Below, one piece after another: positions 17,301 through 26,760 of a stretch of DNA of 27,500 bases. A program made the translations under genes and the position numbers. Origin of the DNA: Glandiceps talaboti. Taxonomy: Eukaryota; Hemichordata; Enteropneusta; Spengelidae. Numbering within the stretch: the stretch's first letter is position 1; each line of letters opens with the position of its first letter. The notes below the pieces were generated by a model, which made no database searches, was not told the DNA's origin, and saw only the letters and a list, made by a program, of their open reading frames with translations. The DNA lies in NCBI RefSeq assembly GCF_964340395.1, contig NC_135565.1:10084242-10111741 (forward strand), in the 5' to 3' direction.

Positions 17301-19159
17301 CTAGAATGGTTCAAACCCACCCACCCACAAACTAGAATGGTTCAAACCCACCCACCCACAAACTAGAATGGTTCAAACCCACCCACCCACAAACTAGAAT
17401 GATTCAAACCCAACCACCCACAAACAAGAATGGTTCAAACCCACCCACCCACAAACTAGAATGGTTCAAACCCACTCACCCACAAACTAGAATGGTTCAA
17501 ACCCACTCGCCCACAAACTAGAATGGTTCAAACCCACTCGCCCACAAACTAGAATGGTTCAAACCCACCCATACACAAACTAGAATGGTTCAAATCCGTC
17601 CACCCACAAACTAGAATGGTTCAAACCCACCCACCCACAAACTAGAATGGTTCAAACCCACCCATCCACAAACTAGAATGGTTCAAACCCGTCCACCCAC
17701 AAACTAGAATGGTTCAAACCCGTCCACCCACAAACTAGAATGGTTCAAACCCGCCCACCCACAAACTAGAATGGTTCAAACCCGTCCACCCACAAACTAG
17801 AATGGTTCAAACCCGTCCACCCACAAACTAGAAGAATTACGTTTCTATCCTACATTTTAAGTATTACTCTTGCCCCTTAATTAATGATGTTTATTTTTGA
17901 ACAGAGAAACAAGAAGAAATTAGTGTGCTTTGGGATGAAGTAGACGGTTTATTGGATCAGTACAGACTAAATCTTGAAAGACAAAGAAGTGATTTAGATG
18001 AAATGTAAGTCAGGGTTTTAATTTATATAATGACCATGGATGTATAATACATAATGACTAATACATGGTGTAACTAATCCCACATATTCGGGTCACCTAC
18101 ATGTGTACACATAGACAGTTAAGGGGAAACACGTTATCATGTGGCACAACGGTGTCACTTTACTTTGGAACGATCGTTTATTTTAGGGCATTTGTTTTTT
18201 CGAGGGTTTGGCTAAATGGTTTAACATGTGATAACAAATAATGACGGCATTGAACAATACGTGAAGAGGATCATAAACAGAAGGCGAGAGACTATGATAA
18301 CACCAGGCAAACGAGTGATATACAAAACATCAAGGTAGGGTGCTGGCCATCATTACCAGGGCACTGTACTTATTTTGAAAATAAACATGTAAGGCCACGC
18401 CACGTTGTTCAACTACCCTAGATGTAAGACAGTTTCTTTGTGAAATGAGATCGGAATATTTCTATTGGTCGATATGCATCAGGGTCAACATAGGTTGACT
18501 TCAAATTCACTTTGTCTGTTTACCATCCTAGTACAAAAGAGCAACAGAGAAAGGACGAAGAGGATTCTATATACACTTACAGTCACTATGACAACAGTAG
18601 TCAAGGCAACAACTCTGGCGAGAAGGTCAGCAGTATCTTGCAACAGACAGAGGAAAAGAAAGTAGAAGATGACTCCATCTACACTTATCACTATGGCGGC
18701 AGTAACCATGGCAACAGTACAAGTTACAATGAAGAACCACTTGCCATGGAAACAAGTAAATCACCTGAACCTGACCTTAGTGACCTGATTGATTTCTCAG
18801 CAACTGATGAAAATATTCCCATGGAAACGGATCATAACATAGAGGAACAACCAAGGCTACCAAAAATACCAAGGTATTCTCCAAAATATAGTATAACATT
18901 ATCTATCAATCAATCAATCAATCAGTCAGTCAGTCAGTCAGTCAGTCAGTCAGTCAGTCAGGCAGGCAGGTAGTCAGTCAGTCAGTCAGTCAGGCAGGCA
19001 GGCAGTCAGTCAGTCAATCAGTCTGTCTGTCTGTATGTCTCTGTCTGTCAGTCTGTGTCTGTCTGTCAATCAGTCTGTCAGTCTGTGTCTGTCAGGCAGG
19101 CAGTCAGTCTGTCTATCTGTCTGTCTGTATGTCTGTCTGTCTGTCTCTGTCTGTCTGTC

Positions 19160-19192
<33 letters not shown>

Positions 19193-19199
19193 GTCTGTC

Positions 19200-19232
<33 letters not shown>

Positions 19233-22200
19233 GTCTGTCTGTCTGTCAGTCAGTCAGTCAGTCAGTCAGTCAGTCAGGCAATCAAATTCATATATTGACA
19301 CTCTCCAGAGCAATTCTTTGTTCAATAGCACTGAATGTTTATAGCACATAGGTTTGGGTGAAAAATCTTCAGTTTTATTTTGAAACAATCCAGGCTGGAG
19401 GCTTATCGAATGTCAAGGTGCAAAGAGTTCCATAGTTTGGAGGACGACATATGAGAATGAACGACCTCCATAGGTGACTTGTCATTAATTTGTTGTTGTA
19501 AACAGATTCTTGTTTGTAGAACGTTGATTGTGACTTGGTGTGCATTGTGATAATTTGTTGTAATACAAAGTAAAAGTTGTGATATATTGATCCAAAAAAA
19601 TCGATCTAAGAAAATCATCTGTTTATTTTGTTGTAAATGCAAAGTTCATTTCAATGTTTCCGGATAATTGTAGTGATTGCACTACCATGAATTTGACAAA
19701 GATAACAAGATTTATCATTCAATTATGTATTCAGCATATCTTGATGAGATAGGGTAAAAACTTACTGTCCAGAGTTTGGAACTACTACTACGTCGATAGT
19801 AAACTTTTACATTTTCTTGACATCGTATCAACAGTAAACCTGTATTAGCCAAGGGTATGAAGCTGCTTGGTAAACGTCGTGTTGACGGTATATGGTACGA
19901 GGGAACTTTTCTTGGTAATATAACAGATCAAAATGGACTGGTATGTAAAATAATCATAATAATAATAATATTTATTGGTCCCAATAAACACAGACATTAT
20001 TCATGTGTTTGCTTTAGGGCATTCCATACTGTAAACAGGAAATTGAGAATACAGCGCCCTCACTTAAATTGGGGTATCATCACCTCATTGTACTGTTTCT
20101 GAAGAGTATTGTCCCTGGATATTCTGTCGAAGTGTAAATCAGGGATGTTTTTCGCATTGTTCAGACATCAAGGAAAGCAACAGTGCTCTATGATTAACCG
20201 AGTAACCTAACCATGTATACCCCCAAGGTATACACAGACAGGAAGTAGAGTGCCACCAAGGCCTGTTTAGTGTTGCCCTAGAACCCTTAGCATGGAATTC
20301 AGTCATGTGGTGATTTTGCCTTTGTAGTTGGACTGACTAGCTTTTACTGTGAACTTATTACTATTGTTATTTTATTCCAGCAAAAGTACAAAATTAAATA
20401 TGATGGAAATAAAGGAAAGTCCTTGTTATCCGGGAAAAGTATTGCCTATACTACCAATCCTCATCCTTGGGAAGTAAAAGTTGGCAGTAGAATTGTTGGT
20501 AAGGATTTCTGTCATTGTTTGCTACATGGATAGAGTTGACTTTTCAGTACTACAACGCCCTCAGTGTCGATAGTTGGTAAGGATTTCTGTCATTGTTTGC
20601 TAAATGGATAGAGTTGACATTTCAGTACTACAACGCCCTCAGTGTCGATAGTTGGTAAGGAATTCTGTGTTATTTGCAAAATGGATAGAGTTGACTTTTC
20701 AGTACTACAACGCCCTCAGTGTCGATAGTTGGTAAGGGTTTCTGTGTCATTGTTTGCTACATGGATAGAGTTGACTTTTCAGTACTACAACGCCCTCAGT
20801 GTTGATAGTTGGTAAGGATTTCTGTGTTATTGTTTGCTACATGGATAGAGTTGACTTTTCAGTACTACAACGCCCTCAGTGCTAATAGTTAGTAAGGATT
20901 TTTATTATGTTTGGTGTGGACATGTAGTTAACTTTTCAGTACCACAGCACCCCCAGTGTCCATAGTTGGTAAAGATTTATATTTTATTGTTAGCTTTGGG
21001 TATTGTTGACTTTTAAGTGTCTTGGCACCCTCATTGCCCAAAGTTTGTAAGGGTTTCTATTTATTGTTTGCCTTGGATGCACTAGACTAGTAGTTGATGT
21101 TTCAGTGTCTTGACGCCCTCAGTGTCCAAAGTTAGTAAGGATTTGTATTTTAGAGTCTGTTTTGGATAGCGTTGACTTTTCAATATTTTGGTGCCCTCAG
21201 TGGCCAGACCTCATAGTATAGAACGAAAAACATGGAATCCAGCAAGTGGAATTCATACACTACAAATAAAAATGTTTTCTACCGTCCTTATCTGTGATCT
21301 GTATGGTCATGTTTTTGAGTCATTGATGACTATACTGTCAAGTGATGACCACATGGTATCGGTATAAATATGTCAACTGACCAGATAACTGGTATGTGAT
21401 TGACGGAAAGAGAAGACACTTAGTCATGCTGGATGGATGCTTCAAAGACATCAACAGATCCAACTTTAACTATGCTATCTTCAAGATTGTTCCGGTCTAT
21501 TATTGTTTGTGGGAAGAATGAGTTAGTTTCGAAGATGTCTATGTTACAGTTTTGTCATCTGGTACAAATGTAGCAATGAGAATTATTTATAGCATAATCT
21601 TCTATAGGGTGTATGCTGGCATATCTCACACATTTCCTTGGTTTTGTGTATTTTATCATGTAAAGTTGACTGGACTTACTTACATTTCCTAGGGATCTAC
21701 CTCAATGAAGCAGACAGCCATGATGAATGTTTCTATGCTGGTATAGTTGCAGAAACACCAATGAGAATGAACGGCTACAGGTAAAATTATCCTTGCTTGC
21801 ATAATTATGTTATTACAACACACATAAGCTAAGTTGTATCAGATTTATTTTCAGGATGTTGTCATGACGATAACTGTGTCTGTCAGTGGTTCTGCACTGC
21901 TTGGAATATGAGTCAAAATATTCGCTATTGCGACTTTTTTCCTCCTTTTTTCTATAAATTAAGTTTGTACATGTATACTTATATTATTTGTATCCTTTGT
22001 GTGACAATTTATGTAAGCAGACCACAGTGGAAATAAGTTATTAAAACTTTTTGTGTCATCCTCGGCAAAGGTATTCAGTGATGTATCTGTTTTATCTTTC
22101 CTGCGAATATGATAGTTGTATAGTATATCTGTTTTAGTTTGTGGTTTTCAGAACATTTTTTTGCCAAATAAAATCAAATCAAACGATTCTCCACTATTTT

Positions 22201-22669
22201 ACTTTAGTCAACCAGGAATTACTCATAATATAAGGATTTTGTCACAATTCACAGCTAGTATGTTGTAAACAGTGTGCCCTCTAAGCCAATCTGAAGTGTA
22301 CTGATGCACACAATTTCTAGTGACACACCAAGATTTGATGTCCCCCTATATCTTACTATGTGGTGACCAGTGTGCCCTCTAAGCCAAATTGATGTGTCAC
22401 TGACACCCACAATTTCTACTGACACACCAAAATTTGGTGTTCCCATATCTCTTACTATGTGGTGACTCACAAGAAATATCGGTCTTTCTCACAATAACAA
22501 ATTTGGCTCACTGGTAGTAAACTAGACACTATGGTATTATTGAAGGTCTTCGTAAAAATTGAACTTTTCGTTTCACATTTCTTTGATATTTGCAGGTATT
22601 TGATTTTCTTTGACGATGGTTTTGCTCAGTACATGAGAATAAATAAACTGTACAAGGTATATGAACAGA
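13090..22669 (+). CDS. SETDB1: SETDB1-type H3K9 methyltransferase, N-terminal part, with an N-terminal THAP domain (partial, continues past the window)
   Basis: Exons: 13090-13440, 16440-16602, 17905-18004, 18532-18873, 19835-19940, 20381-20498, 21693-21780, 22596-22669. All junctions are GT..AG and frame is kept throughout (447 codons). Order: THAP zinc finger (residues 1-85), charged tail, helical coiled-coil segment (about 118-205), acidic Ser/Tyr-rich linker (to about 319), then tandem Tudor sequence with [51 protein letters not shown] and [12 protein letters not shown]. The Tudor wording matches vertebrate SETDB1 ([22 protein letters not shown]). SETDB1 trimethylates H3K9 to silence genes and transposons; its N-terminus binds ATF7IP and its Tudors read modified H3 tails. 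The MBD and split SET domain would follow beyond 27500. SETDB1 identity is secure; membership of the THAP exon rests on phase and adjacency. Confidence 0.85.
13441..14125 (+). other. Intron 1 of THAP-SETDB1, 5' part
   Basis: No exon seen. Position 13661-13765 (GGTTCCGATTATGCTAAATT, TTTAGAATAGGTGAG, T-rich tract, TTCATGTGTG, GTGTCTAGTTCA) is a copy of the repeat block at 11847-11935; a partial third copy is at 16797-16860. Confidence 0.6.
14126..14338 (+). repeat. Compound tetranucleotide microsatellite (CTAT)n(CTGT)n(CATC)n(CTAT)n
   Basis: About 210 bp of tetranucleotides with sharp switches of unit: CTAT, then CTGT, then CATC, then CTAT again. The units differ by single transitions. Open frames across it ([16 protein letters not shown]) are artefacts. 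The 14339-14794 stretch after it shows no gene. Confidence 0.97.
14795..15413 (-). pseudogene. LINE reverse-transcriptase C-terminal fragment, split by a TIR element
   Basis: Minus strand. The segment 14935-14795 reads [17 protein letters not shown], then [10 protein letters not shown] and a stop, the typical C-terminal tail of non-LTR (LINE) reverse transcriptases (F-x-G-x-K-I-W-N-S-[IL]-P). The segment 15413-15339 reads [17 protein letters not shown], the preceding part. Removing the element at 14936-15338 and one copy of its target duplication makes the two halves continuous in frame. Only the tail is present, so it is a dead fragment. Confidence 0.7.
14927..15347. mobile_element. 403-bp long-TIR element (14936-15338) with perfect 9-bp target duplication
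   Basis: Ends ACGAGTGTGAAGCTA and TAGCTTCACACTCGT. The arms are about 140 bp, similar but not identical, and include GGTCAACTTTTGAAAGTGAA and CCGAATGGGTACGAAC or their complements. The 9-bp CTGTTTAAA directly flanks both sides (14927-14935, 15339-15347). Long TIRs with a 9-bp duplication resemble nonautonomous Mutator-like elements, but no transposase is present to confirm this. Confidence 0.9.
15485..15684. mobile_element. Short TIR element (TTAGTCTGTA family), second copy
   Basis: Left TTAGACTGTAAGATACATG continuing to GCCCTCACTGGTCA; the right end read in reverse is TTAGTCTGTAAGGTACATCG continuing to CGCCCTCACACACTGGTCA. About 45-bp imperfect inverted ends, 200 bp in total. Same family as 11631-11740. 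No coding capacity. Confidence 0.75.
16036..16371 (+). mobile_element. Single-arm copy of the foldback family, with an internal ~21-bp repeat
   Basis: Matches the right arm of 8292-8820 from AGGTCA through GAGTATTTTCTGACAGAATG, GGAGAATAATATAATTATAC, GGTGCCAG, GAACCAGTGACATAG and ends TGCATGGTATA. Between 16185 and 16320 a unit of about 21 bp (CATTGTCATGACATAGACAC) is repeated about five times; the 8292 copy has one or two. Confidence 0.8.
16440..16602 (+). CDS. SETDB1: SETDB1 exon 2, N-terminal helical region
   Basis: Acceptor TTTTTTTAAAG, then GAT followed at once by an in-frame ATG at 16443 ([16 protein letters not shown]). [10 protein letters not shown] matches the FIDEELEKM-like segment of vertebrate SETDB1. 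It ends phase 1 at GAGCATA/GTAAGT. The ATG three bases in could be the ancestral SETDB1 start behind a noncoding first exon, which bears on whether the THAP exon is a later addition. Confidence 0.75.
16797..16830 (+). repeat. (TTTA)n microsatellite
   Basis: About eight TTTA-type units with one CTA variant, followed by TTTTGGTCATG and GTGTCTAGTTCATG as in the repeat at 13661. The stretch 16831-17298 that follows holds no gene that I can see; it includes a G-rich run at 17193-17210. Confidence 0.85.
17299..17832 (+). repeat. 31-bp minisatellite, ~17 copies
   Basis: Unit CTAGAATGGTTCAAACCC followed by ACCCACCCACAAA; CTAGAA recurs every 31 bp from 17301 to 17828. Variation is concentrated in the C-rich half (CCACCCACC, CCGTCCACC, CCACTCGCC, CCACCCATA). 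It lies in SETDB1 intron 2, 70 bp before exon 3. Confidence 0.97.
17905..18004 (+). CDS. SETDB1: SETDB1 exon 3, coiled-coil segment
   Basis: A 100-nt exon with acceptor TTTTTGAACAG and donor GTAAGT. It encodes [20 protein letters not shown] followed by [12 protein letters not shown], an amphipathic helix comparable in place to the SETDB1 coiled coil that binds ATF7IP. Confidence 0.78.
18005..18531 (+). other. SETDB1 intron 3, no feature recognised
   Basis: About 530 bp without repeats or open frames of note. The short open frames at 18465-18665 and 18485-18709 belong to other frames of exon 4 and its edge. Confidence 0.5.
18532..18873 (+). CDS. SETDB1: SETDB1 exon 4, acidic linker with duplicated DSIYTY-HY motif
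   Basis: A 342-nt exon with acceptor CCATCCTAG and donor AAG/GTATTC. It is hydrophilic and includes [19 protein letters not shown] and later [18 protein letters not shown], a short motif present twice, then [18 protein letters not shown] and RLPKIPR. No folded domain expected. The DNA contains GTAACCATGGCAAC (18702-18715) and CTTGCCATGGAAAC (18740-18753), X-box-like sequences in coding DNA. Confidence 0.78.
18901..19280 (+). repeat. (CAGT)n / (CTGT)n compound microsatellite
   Basis: CAAT and CAGT units (18908-19020) pass into CTGT units with scattered CTCTGT steps (19021-19245) and back to CAGT (19246-19275). The arms CAGT and CTGT are not complementary, so no hairpin is implied. Starts 27 nt after the exon 4 donor. 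Frames reading SVCLSVCL are artefacts. Confidence 0.95.
19281..19834 (+). other. SETDB1 intron 4 remainder
   Basis: Contains CAAAGAGTTCCATAGTTTGG followed by AGGACGACATATGAG (19420-19455), wording that resembles the 3' region of degenerate non-LTR elements, but I cannot assign it. No gene. Confidence 0.3.
19835..19940 (+). CDS. SETDB1: SETDB1 exon 5, first Tudor domain
   Basis: A 106-nt exon, acceptor TCAACAG, donor CTG/GTATGT. It encodes [20 protein letters not shown] and [10 protein letters not shown], aligning with the first SETDB1 Tudor strands (MRVLGKKRTKTWHKGT in vertebrates). Confidence 0.9.
19941..20380 (+). other. SETDB1 intron 5
   Basis: Short (ATA)n run at 19950-19970, AGCGCCCTCACTT at 20053-20065, otherwise unremarkable noncoding DNA. 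Confidence 0.4.
20381..20498 (+). CDS. SETDB1: SETDB1 exon 6, Tudor 1-2 junction
   Basis: A 118-nt exon, acceptor TTTTATTCCAG, donor TTG/GTAAGG. It encodes [32 protein letters not shown] and [16 protein letters not shown] and VGSR are near-identical to vertebrate SETDB1. Its donor is the seed of the ~78-bp tandem repeat that follows. Confidence 0.92.
20487..21205 (+). repeat. ~78-bp tandem repeat seeded at the exon 6 splice donor
   Basis: GTTGGTAAGGATTTCTGT, then TGTTTGCTACATGGATAG, AGTTGACTTTTCAGTAC and TACAACGCCCTCAGTG recur. GTTGGT or GTTAGT occurs at 20495, 20573, 20651, 20728, 20808, 20888 and 20965, with decayed units to about 21205 (about nine in all). The first unit includes the last bases of exon 6 and its true donor, so several copies carry a donor-like TTG/GTAAGG. 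Confidence 0.92.
21206..21692 (+). other. SETDB1 intron 6 remainder
   Basis: Noncoding. TTGTTTGTGGGAAGAATGAG (21504-21523) resembles diverged non-LTR 3' sequence, but this is not firm. A pyrimidine-rich acceptor precedes exon 7. Confidence 0.3.
21693..21780 (+). CDS. SETDB1: SETDB1 exon 7, second Tudor domain
   Basis: An 88-nt exon, acceptor TTTCCTAG, donor CAG/GTAAAA. It encodes [20 protein letters not shown] and [19 protein letters not shown] is a SETDB1 signature. Confidence 0.92.
21850..21962 (-). mobile_element. Diverged fragment of the foldback family
   Basis: TGTTGTCATGACGATAACTG, then CAGTGGTTCTGC, GGAATATGAGTCAAAATATT and CCTCCTTTTTTCTATA match the left arm at 8370-8470 (CACTGGTTCTGC, GAAATATGAGTCAAAACATT, CCTTCTATATTAC). 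No ends preserved. Downstream, GCCAAATAAAATCAAATCAAA (22165-22185) looks like a LINE-type 3' tail. Confidence 0.65.
22270..22466 (+). repeat. Two-copy ~98-bp tandem duplication
   Basis: CAGTGTGCCCTCTAAGCCA begins at 22270 and 22368. Each is followed by CACAATTTCTA, TGACACACCAA, ATTTG, GTGT or ATGT and then TCTTACTATGTGGTGAC. Intron 7 of SETDB1. Confidence 0.85.
22596..22669 (+). CDS. SETDB1: SETDB1 exon 8, second Tudor end
   Basis: A 74-nt exon, acceptor ATTTGCAG, donor AGA/GTAAGT, phase 1 at its end. It encodes [20 protein letters not shown] and VYEQ, matching LIFFDDGYASYV in vertebrates. The next exon must lie beyond the minisatellite, outside the window. Confidence 0.92.
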
Positions 22670-25296
22670 GTAAGTAAATTAGTAATTGTGTTTTATTACC
22701 GTATCAATTTAATCAGTTTAATCATATTTTGATGACTAGCTATTAATCATGGAAATTGTTAGATTGTTTGCTGACATAGTTGTGTAGTAGTGATGACATA
22801 GTTGTGTAGTAGTGATGACATAGTTGTGTAGTAGTGATGACATAGTAGTGTAGTAGTGATGACATAGTAGTGTAGTAGTGATGACATAGTCGTGTAGTAG
22901 TGATGACATAGTTGTGTAGTAGTGATGACATAGTCGTGTAGTAGTGATGACATAGTTGTGTAGTAGTGATGACATAGTAGTGTAGTAGTGATGACATAGT
23001 AGTGTAGTAGTGATGACATAGTCGTGTAGTAGTGATGACATAGTAGTGTAGTAGTGATGACATAGTTGTGTAGTAGTGATGACATAGTCGTGTAGTAGTG
23101 ATGACATAGTTGTGTAGTAGTGATGACATAGTCGTGTAGTAGTGATGACATAGTTGTGTAGTAGTGATGACATAGTCATGTAGTAGTGATGACATAGTAG
23201 TGTAGTAGTGATGACATAGTCATGTAGTAGTGATGACATAGTTGTGTAGTAGTGATGACATAGTCTTGTAGTAGTGATGACATAGTCGTGTAGTAGTGAT
23301 GACATAGTTGTGTAGTAGTGATGACATAGTCGTGTAGTAGTGATGACATAGTCGTGTAGTAGTGATGACATAGTTGTGTAGTAGTGATGACATAGTCATG
23401 TAGTAGTGATGACATAGTCTTGTAGTAGTGATGACATAGTTGTGTAGTAGTGATGACATAGTTGTGTAGTAGTGATGACATAGTCGTGTAGTAGTGATGA
23501 CATAGTAGTGTAGTAGTGATGACATAGTTGTGTAGTAGTGATGACATAGTTGTGTAGTAGTGATGACATAGTCGTGTAGTAGTGATGACATAGTTGTGTA
23601 GTAGTGATGACATAGTTGTGTAGTAGTGATGACGTAGTCGTGTAGTAGTGATGACATAGTAGTGTAGTAGTGATGACATAGTCTTGTAGTAGTGATGACA
23701 TAGTCTTGTAGTAGTGATGACATAGTCGTGTAGTAGTGATGACATAGTAGTGTAGTAGTGATGACATAGTAGTGTAGTAGTGATGACATAGTCGTGTAGT
23801 AGTGCTGACATAGTCGTGTAGTAGTGATGACATAGTCGTGTAGTAGTGATGACATAGTCGTGTAGTAGTGATGACATAGTAGTGTAGTAGTGATGACATA
23901 GTAGTGTAGTAGTGATGACATAGTAGTGTAGTAGTGATGACATAGTAGTGTAGTAGTGATGACATAGTCGTGTAGTAGTGATGACATAGTAGTGTAGTAG
24001 TGATGACATAGTAGTGTAGTAGTGATGACATAGTAGTGTAGTAGTGATGACATAGTAGTGTAGTAGTGATGACATAGTCTTGTAGTAGTGATGACATAGT
24101 CATGTAGTAGTGATGACATAGTAGTGTAGTAGTGATGACATAGTAGTGTAGTAGTGATGACATAGTAGTGTAGTAGTGATGACATAGTAGTGTAGTAGTG
24201 ATGACATAGTTGTGTAGTAGTGATGACATAGTAGTGTAGTAGTGATGACATAGTAGTGTAGTAGTGATGACATAGTCATGTAGTAGTGATGACATAGTCA
24301 TGTAGTAGTGATGACATAGTAGTGTAGTAGTGATGACATAGTAGTGTAGTAGTGATGACATAGTAGTGTAGTAGTGATGACATAGTCATGTAGTAGTGAT
24401 GACATAGTTGTGTAGTAGTGATGACATAGTAGTGTAGTAGTGATGACATAGTAGTGTAGTAGTGATGACATAGTCGTGTAGTAGTGATGACATAGTTGTG
24501 TAGTAGTGATGACATAGTCATGTAGTAGTGATGACATAGTTGTGTAGTAGTGATGACATAGTCATGTAGTAGTGATGACATAGTTGTGTAGTAGTGATGA
24601 CATAGTAGTGTAGTAGTGATGACATAGTAGTGTAGTAGTGATGACATAGTCTTGTAGTAGTGATGACATAGTCATGTAGTAGTGATGACATAGTAGTGTA
24701 GTAGTGATGACATAGTAGTGTAGTAGTGATGACATAGTCTTGTAGTAGTGATGACATAGTCATGTAGTAGTGATGACATAGTAGTGTAGTAGTGATGACA
24801 TAGTTGTGTAGTAGTGATGACATAGTAGTGTAGTAGTGATGACATAGTAGTGTAGTAGTGATGACATAGTCATGTAGTAGTGATGACATAGTAGTGTAGT
24901 AGTGATGACATAGTCGTGTAGTAGTGATGACATAGTCTTGTAGTAGTGATGACATAGTCGTGTAGTAGTGATGACATAGTTGTGTAGTAGTGATGACATA
25001 GTAGTGTAGTAGTGATGACATAGTCGTGTAGTAGTGATGACATAGTCATGTAGTAGTGATGACATAGTAGTGTAGTAGTGATGACATAGTAGTGTAGTAG
25101 TGATGACATAGTAGTGTAGAATTGACATAGTAGTGTAGTAGTGATGACATAGTCGTGTAGTAGTGATGACATAGTCGTGTAGTAGTGATGACATAGTAGT
25201 GTAGTAGTGATGACATAGTCGTGTAGTAGTGATGACATAGTAGTGTAGTAGTGATGACATAGTAGTGTAGTAGTGATGACATAGTAGTGTAGTAGT

Positions 25297-25644
25297 GATG
25301 ACATAGTCGTGTAGTAGTGATGACATAGTCGTGTAGTAGTGATGACATAGTAGTGTAGTAGTGATGACATAGTAGTGTAGTAGTGATGACATAGTCGTGT
25401 AGTAGTGATGACATAGTAGTGTAGTAGTGATGACATAGTCGTGTAGTAGTGATGACAGTCGTGTAGTAGTGATGACATAGTCGTGTAGTAGTGATGACAT
25501 AGTCGTGTAGTAGTGATGACATAGTCATGTAGTAGTGATGACATAGTAGTGTAGTAGTGATGACATAGTCGTGTAGTAGTGATGACATAGTAGTGTAGTA
25601 GTGATGACATAGTCGTGTAGTAGTGATGACAGTCGTGTAGTAGT
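25297..25644 (+). repeat. Higher-order duplication of 174 bp within the minisatellite
   Basis: Two adjacent eight-unit blocks, each ending in a 20-bp unit missing two bases. By variable dinucleotide they read CG CG AG AG CG AG CG del-CG when the first block starts at 25297, and CG CG CA AG CG AG CG del-CG from 25471. They differ at one unit only, showing recent block duplication. Confidence 0.85.
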
Positions 25645-26479
25645 GATGACATAGTCGTGTAGTAGTGATGACATAGTCTTGTAGTAGTGATGACATAGTC
25701 GTGTAGTAGTGATGACATAGTCTTGTAGTAGTGATGACATAGTCTTGTAGTAGTGATGACATAGTCGTGTAGTAGTGATGACATAGTTGTGTAGTAGTGA
25801 TGACATAGTAGTGTAGTAGTGATGACATAGTCTTGTAGTAGTGATGACATAGTCTTGTAGTAGTGATGACATAGTCGTGTAGTAGTGATGACATAGTTGT
25901 GTAGTAGTGATGACATAGTTGTGTAGTAGTGATGACATAGTGGTGTAGTAGTGATGACATAGTAGTGTAGTAGTGATGACATAGTGGTGTAGTAGTGATG
26001 ACATAGTAGTGTAGAATTGACATAGTAGTGTAGTAGTGATGACATAGTCGTGTAGTAGTGATGACATAGTTGTGTAGTAGTGATGACATAGTCGTGTAGT
26101 AGTGATGACATAGTTGTGTAGTAGTGATGACATAGTCTTGTAGTAGTGATGACATAGTAGTGTAGTAGTGATGACATAGTCGTGTAGTAGTGATGACATA
26201 GTTGTGTAGTAGTGATGACATAGTCATGTAGTAGTGATGACATAGTAGTGTAGTAGTGATGACATAGTCGTGTAGTAGTGATGACATAGTCGTGTAGTAG
26301 TGATGACATAGTTGTGTAGTAGTGATGACATAGTAGTGTAGTAGTGATGACATAGTCGTGTAGTAGTGATGACATAGTTGTGTAGTAGTGATGACATAGT
26401 CTTGTAGTAGTGATGACATAGTCGTGTAGCAGTGATGACATAGTTGTGTAGTAGTGATGACATAGTTGTGTAGTAGTGA

Positions 26480-26760
26480 TGACATAGTAGTGTAGTAATG
26501 ATGACATAGTCGTGTAGAATTGACATAGTAGTGTAGTAGTGATGACATAGTAGTGTAGTAGTGATGACATAGTAGTGTAGTAGTGATGACATAGTAGTGT
26601 AGTAATGATGACATAGTCGTGTAGAATTGACATAGTAGTGTAGTAGTGATGACATAGTAGTGTAGTAGTGATGACATAGTAGTGTAGTAGTGATGACATA
26701 GTAGTGTAGTAATGATGACATAGTCGTGTAGAATTGACATAGTAGTGTAGTAGTGATGAC
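26480..26760 (+). repeat. Higher-order repeat of 107 bp within the minisatellite
   Basis: GTAGTAATG starts at 26492, 26599 and 26706, exactly 107 bp apart (four 22-bp units plus one 19-bp unit). Between them the unit order CG(19 bp), AG, AG, AG, AG(AATG) is identical, giving two full blocks and part of a third. Confidence 0.9.

Noticed and set aside
19035-19351. Open frames reading SVCLSVCL
   Set aside because: Translation of (CTGT)n microsatellite.
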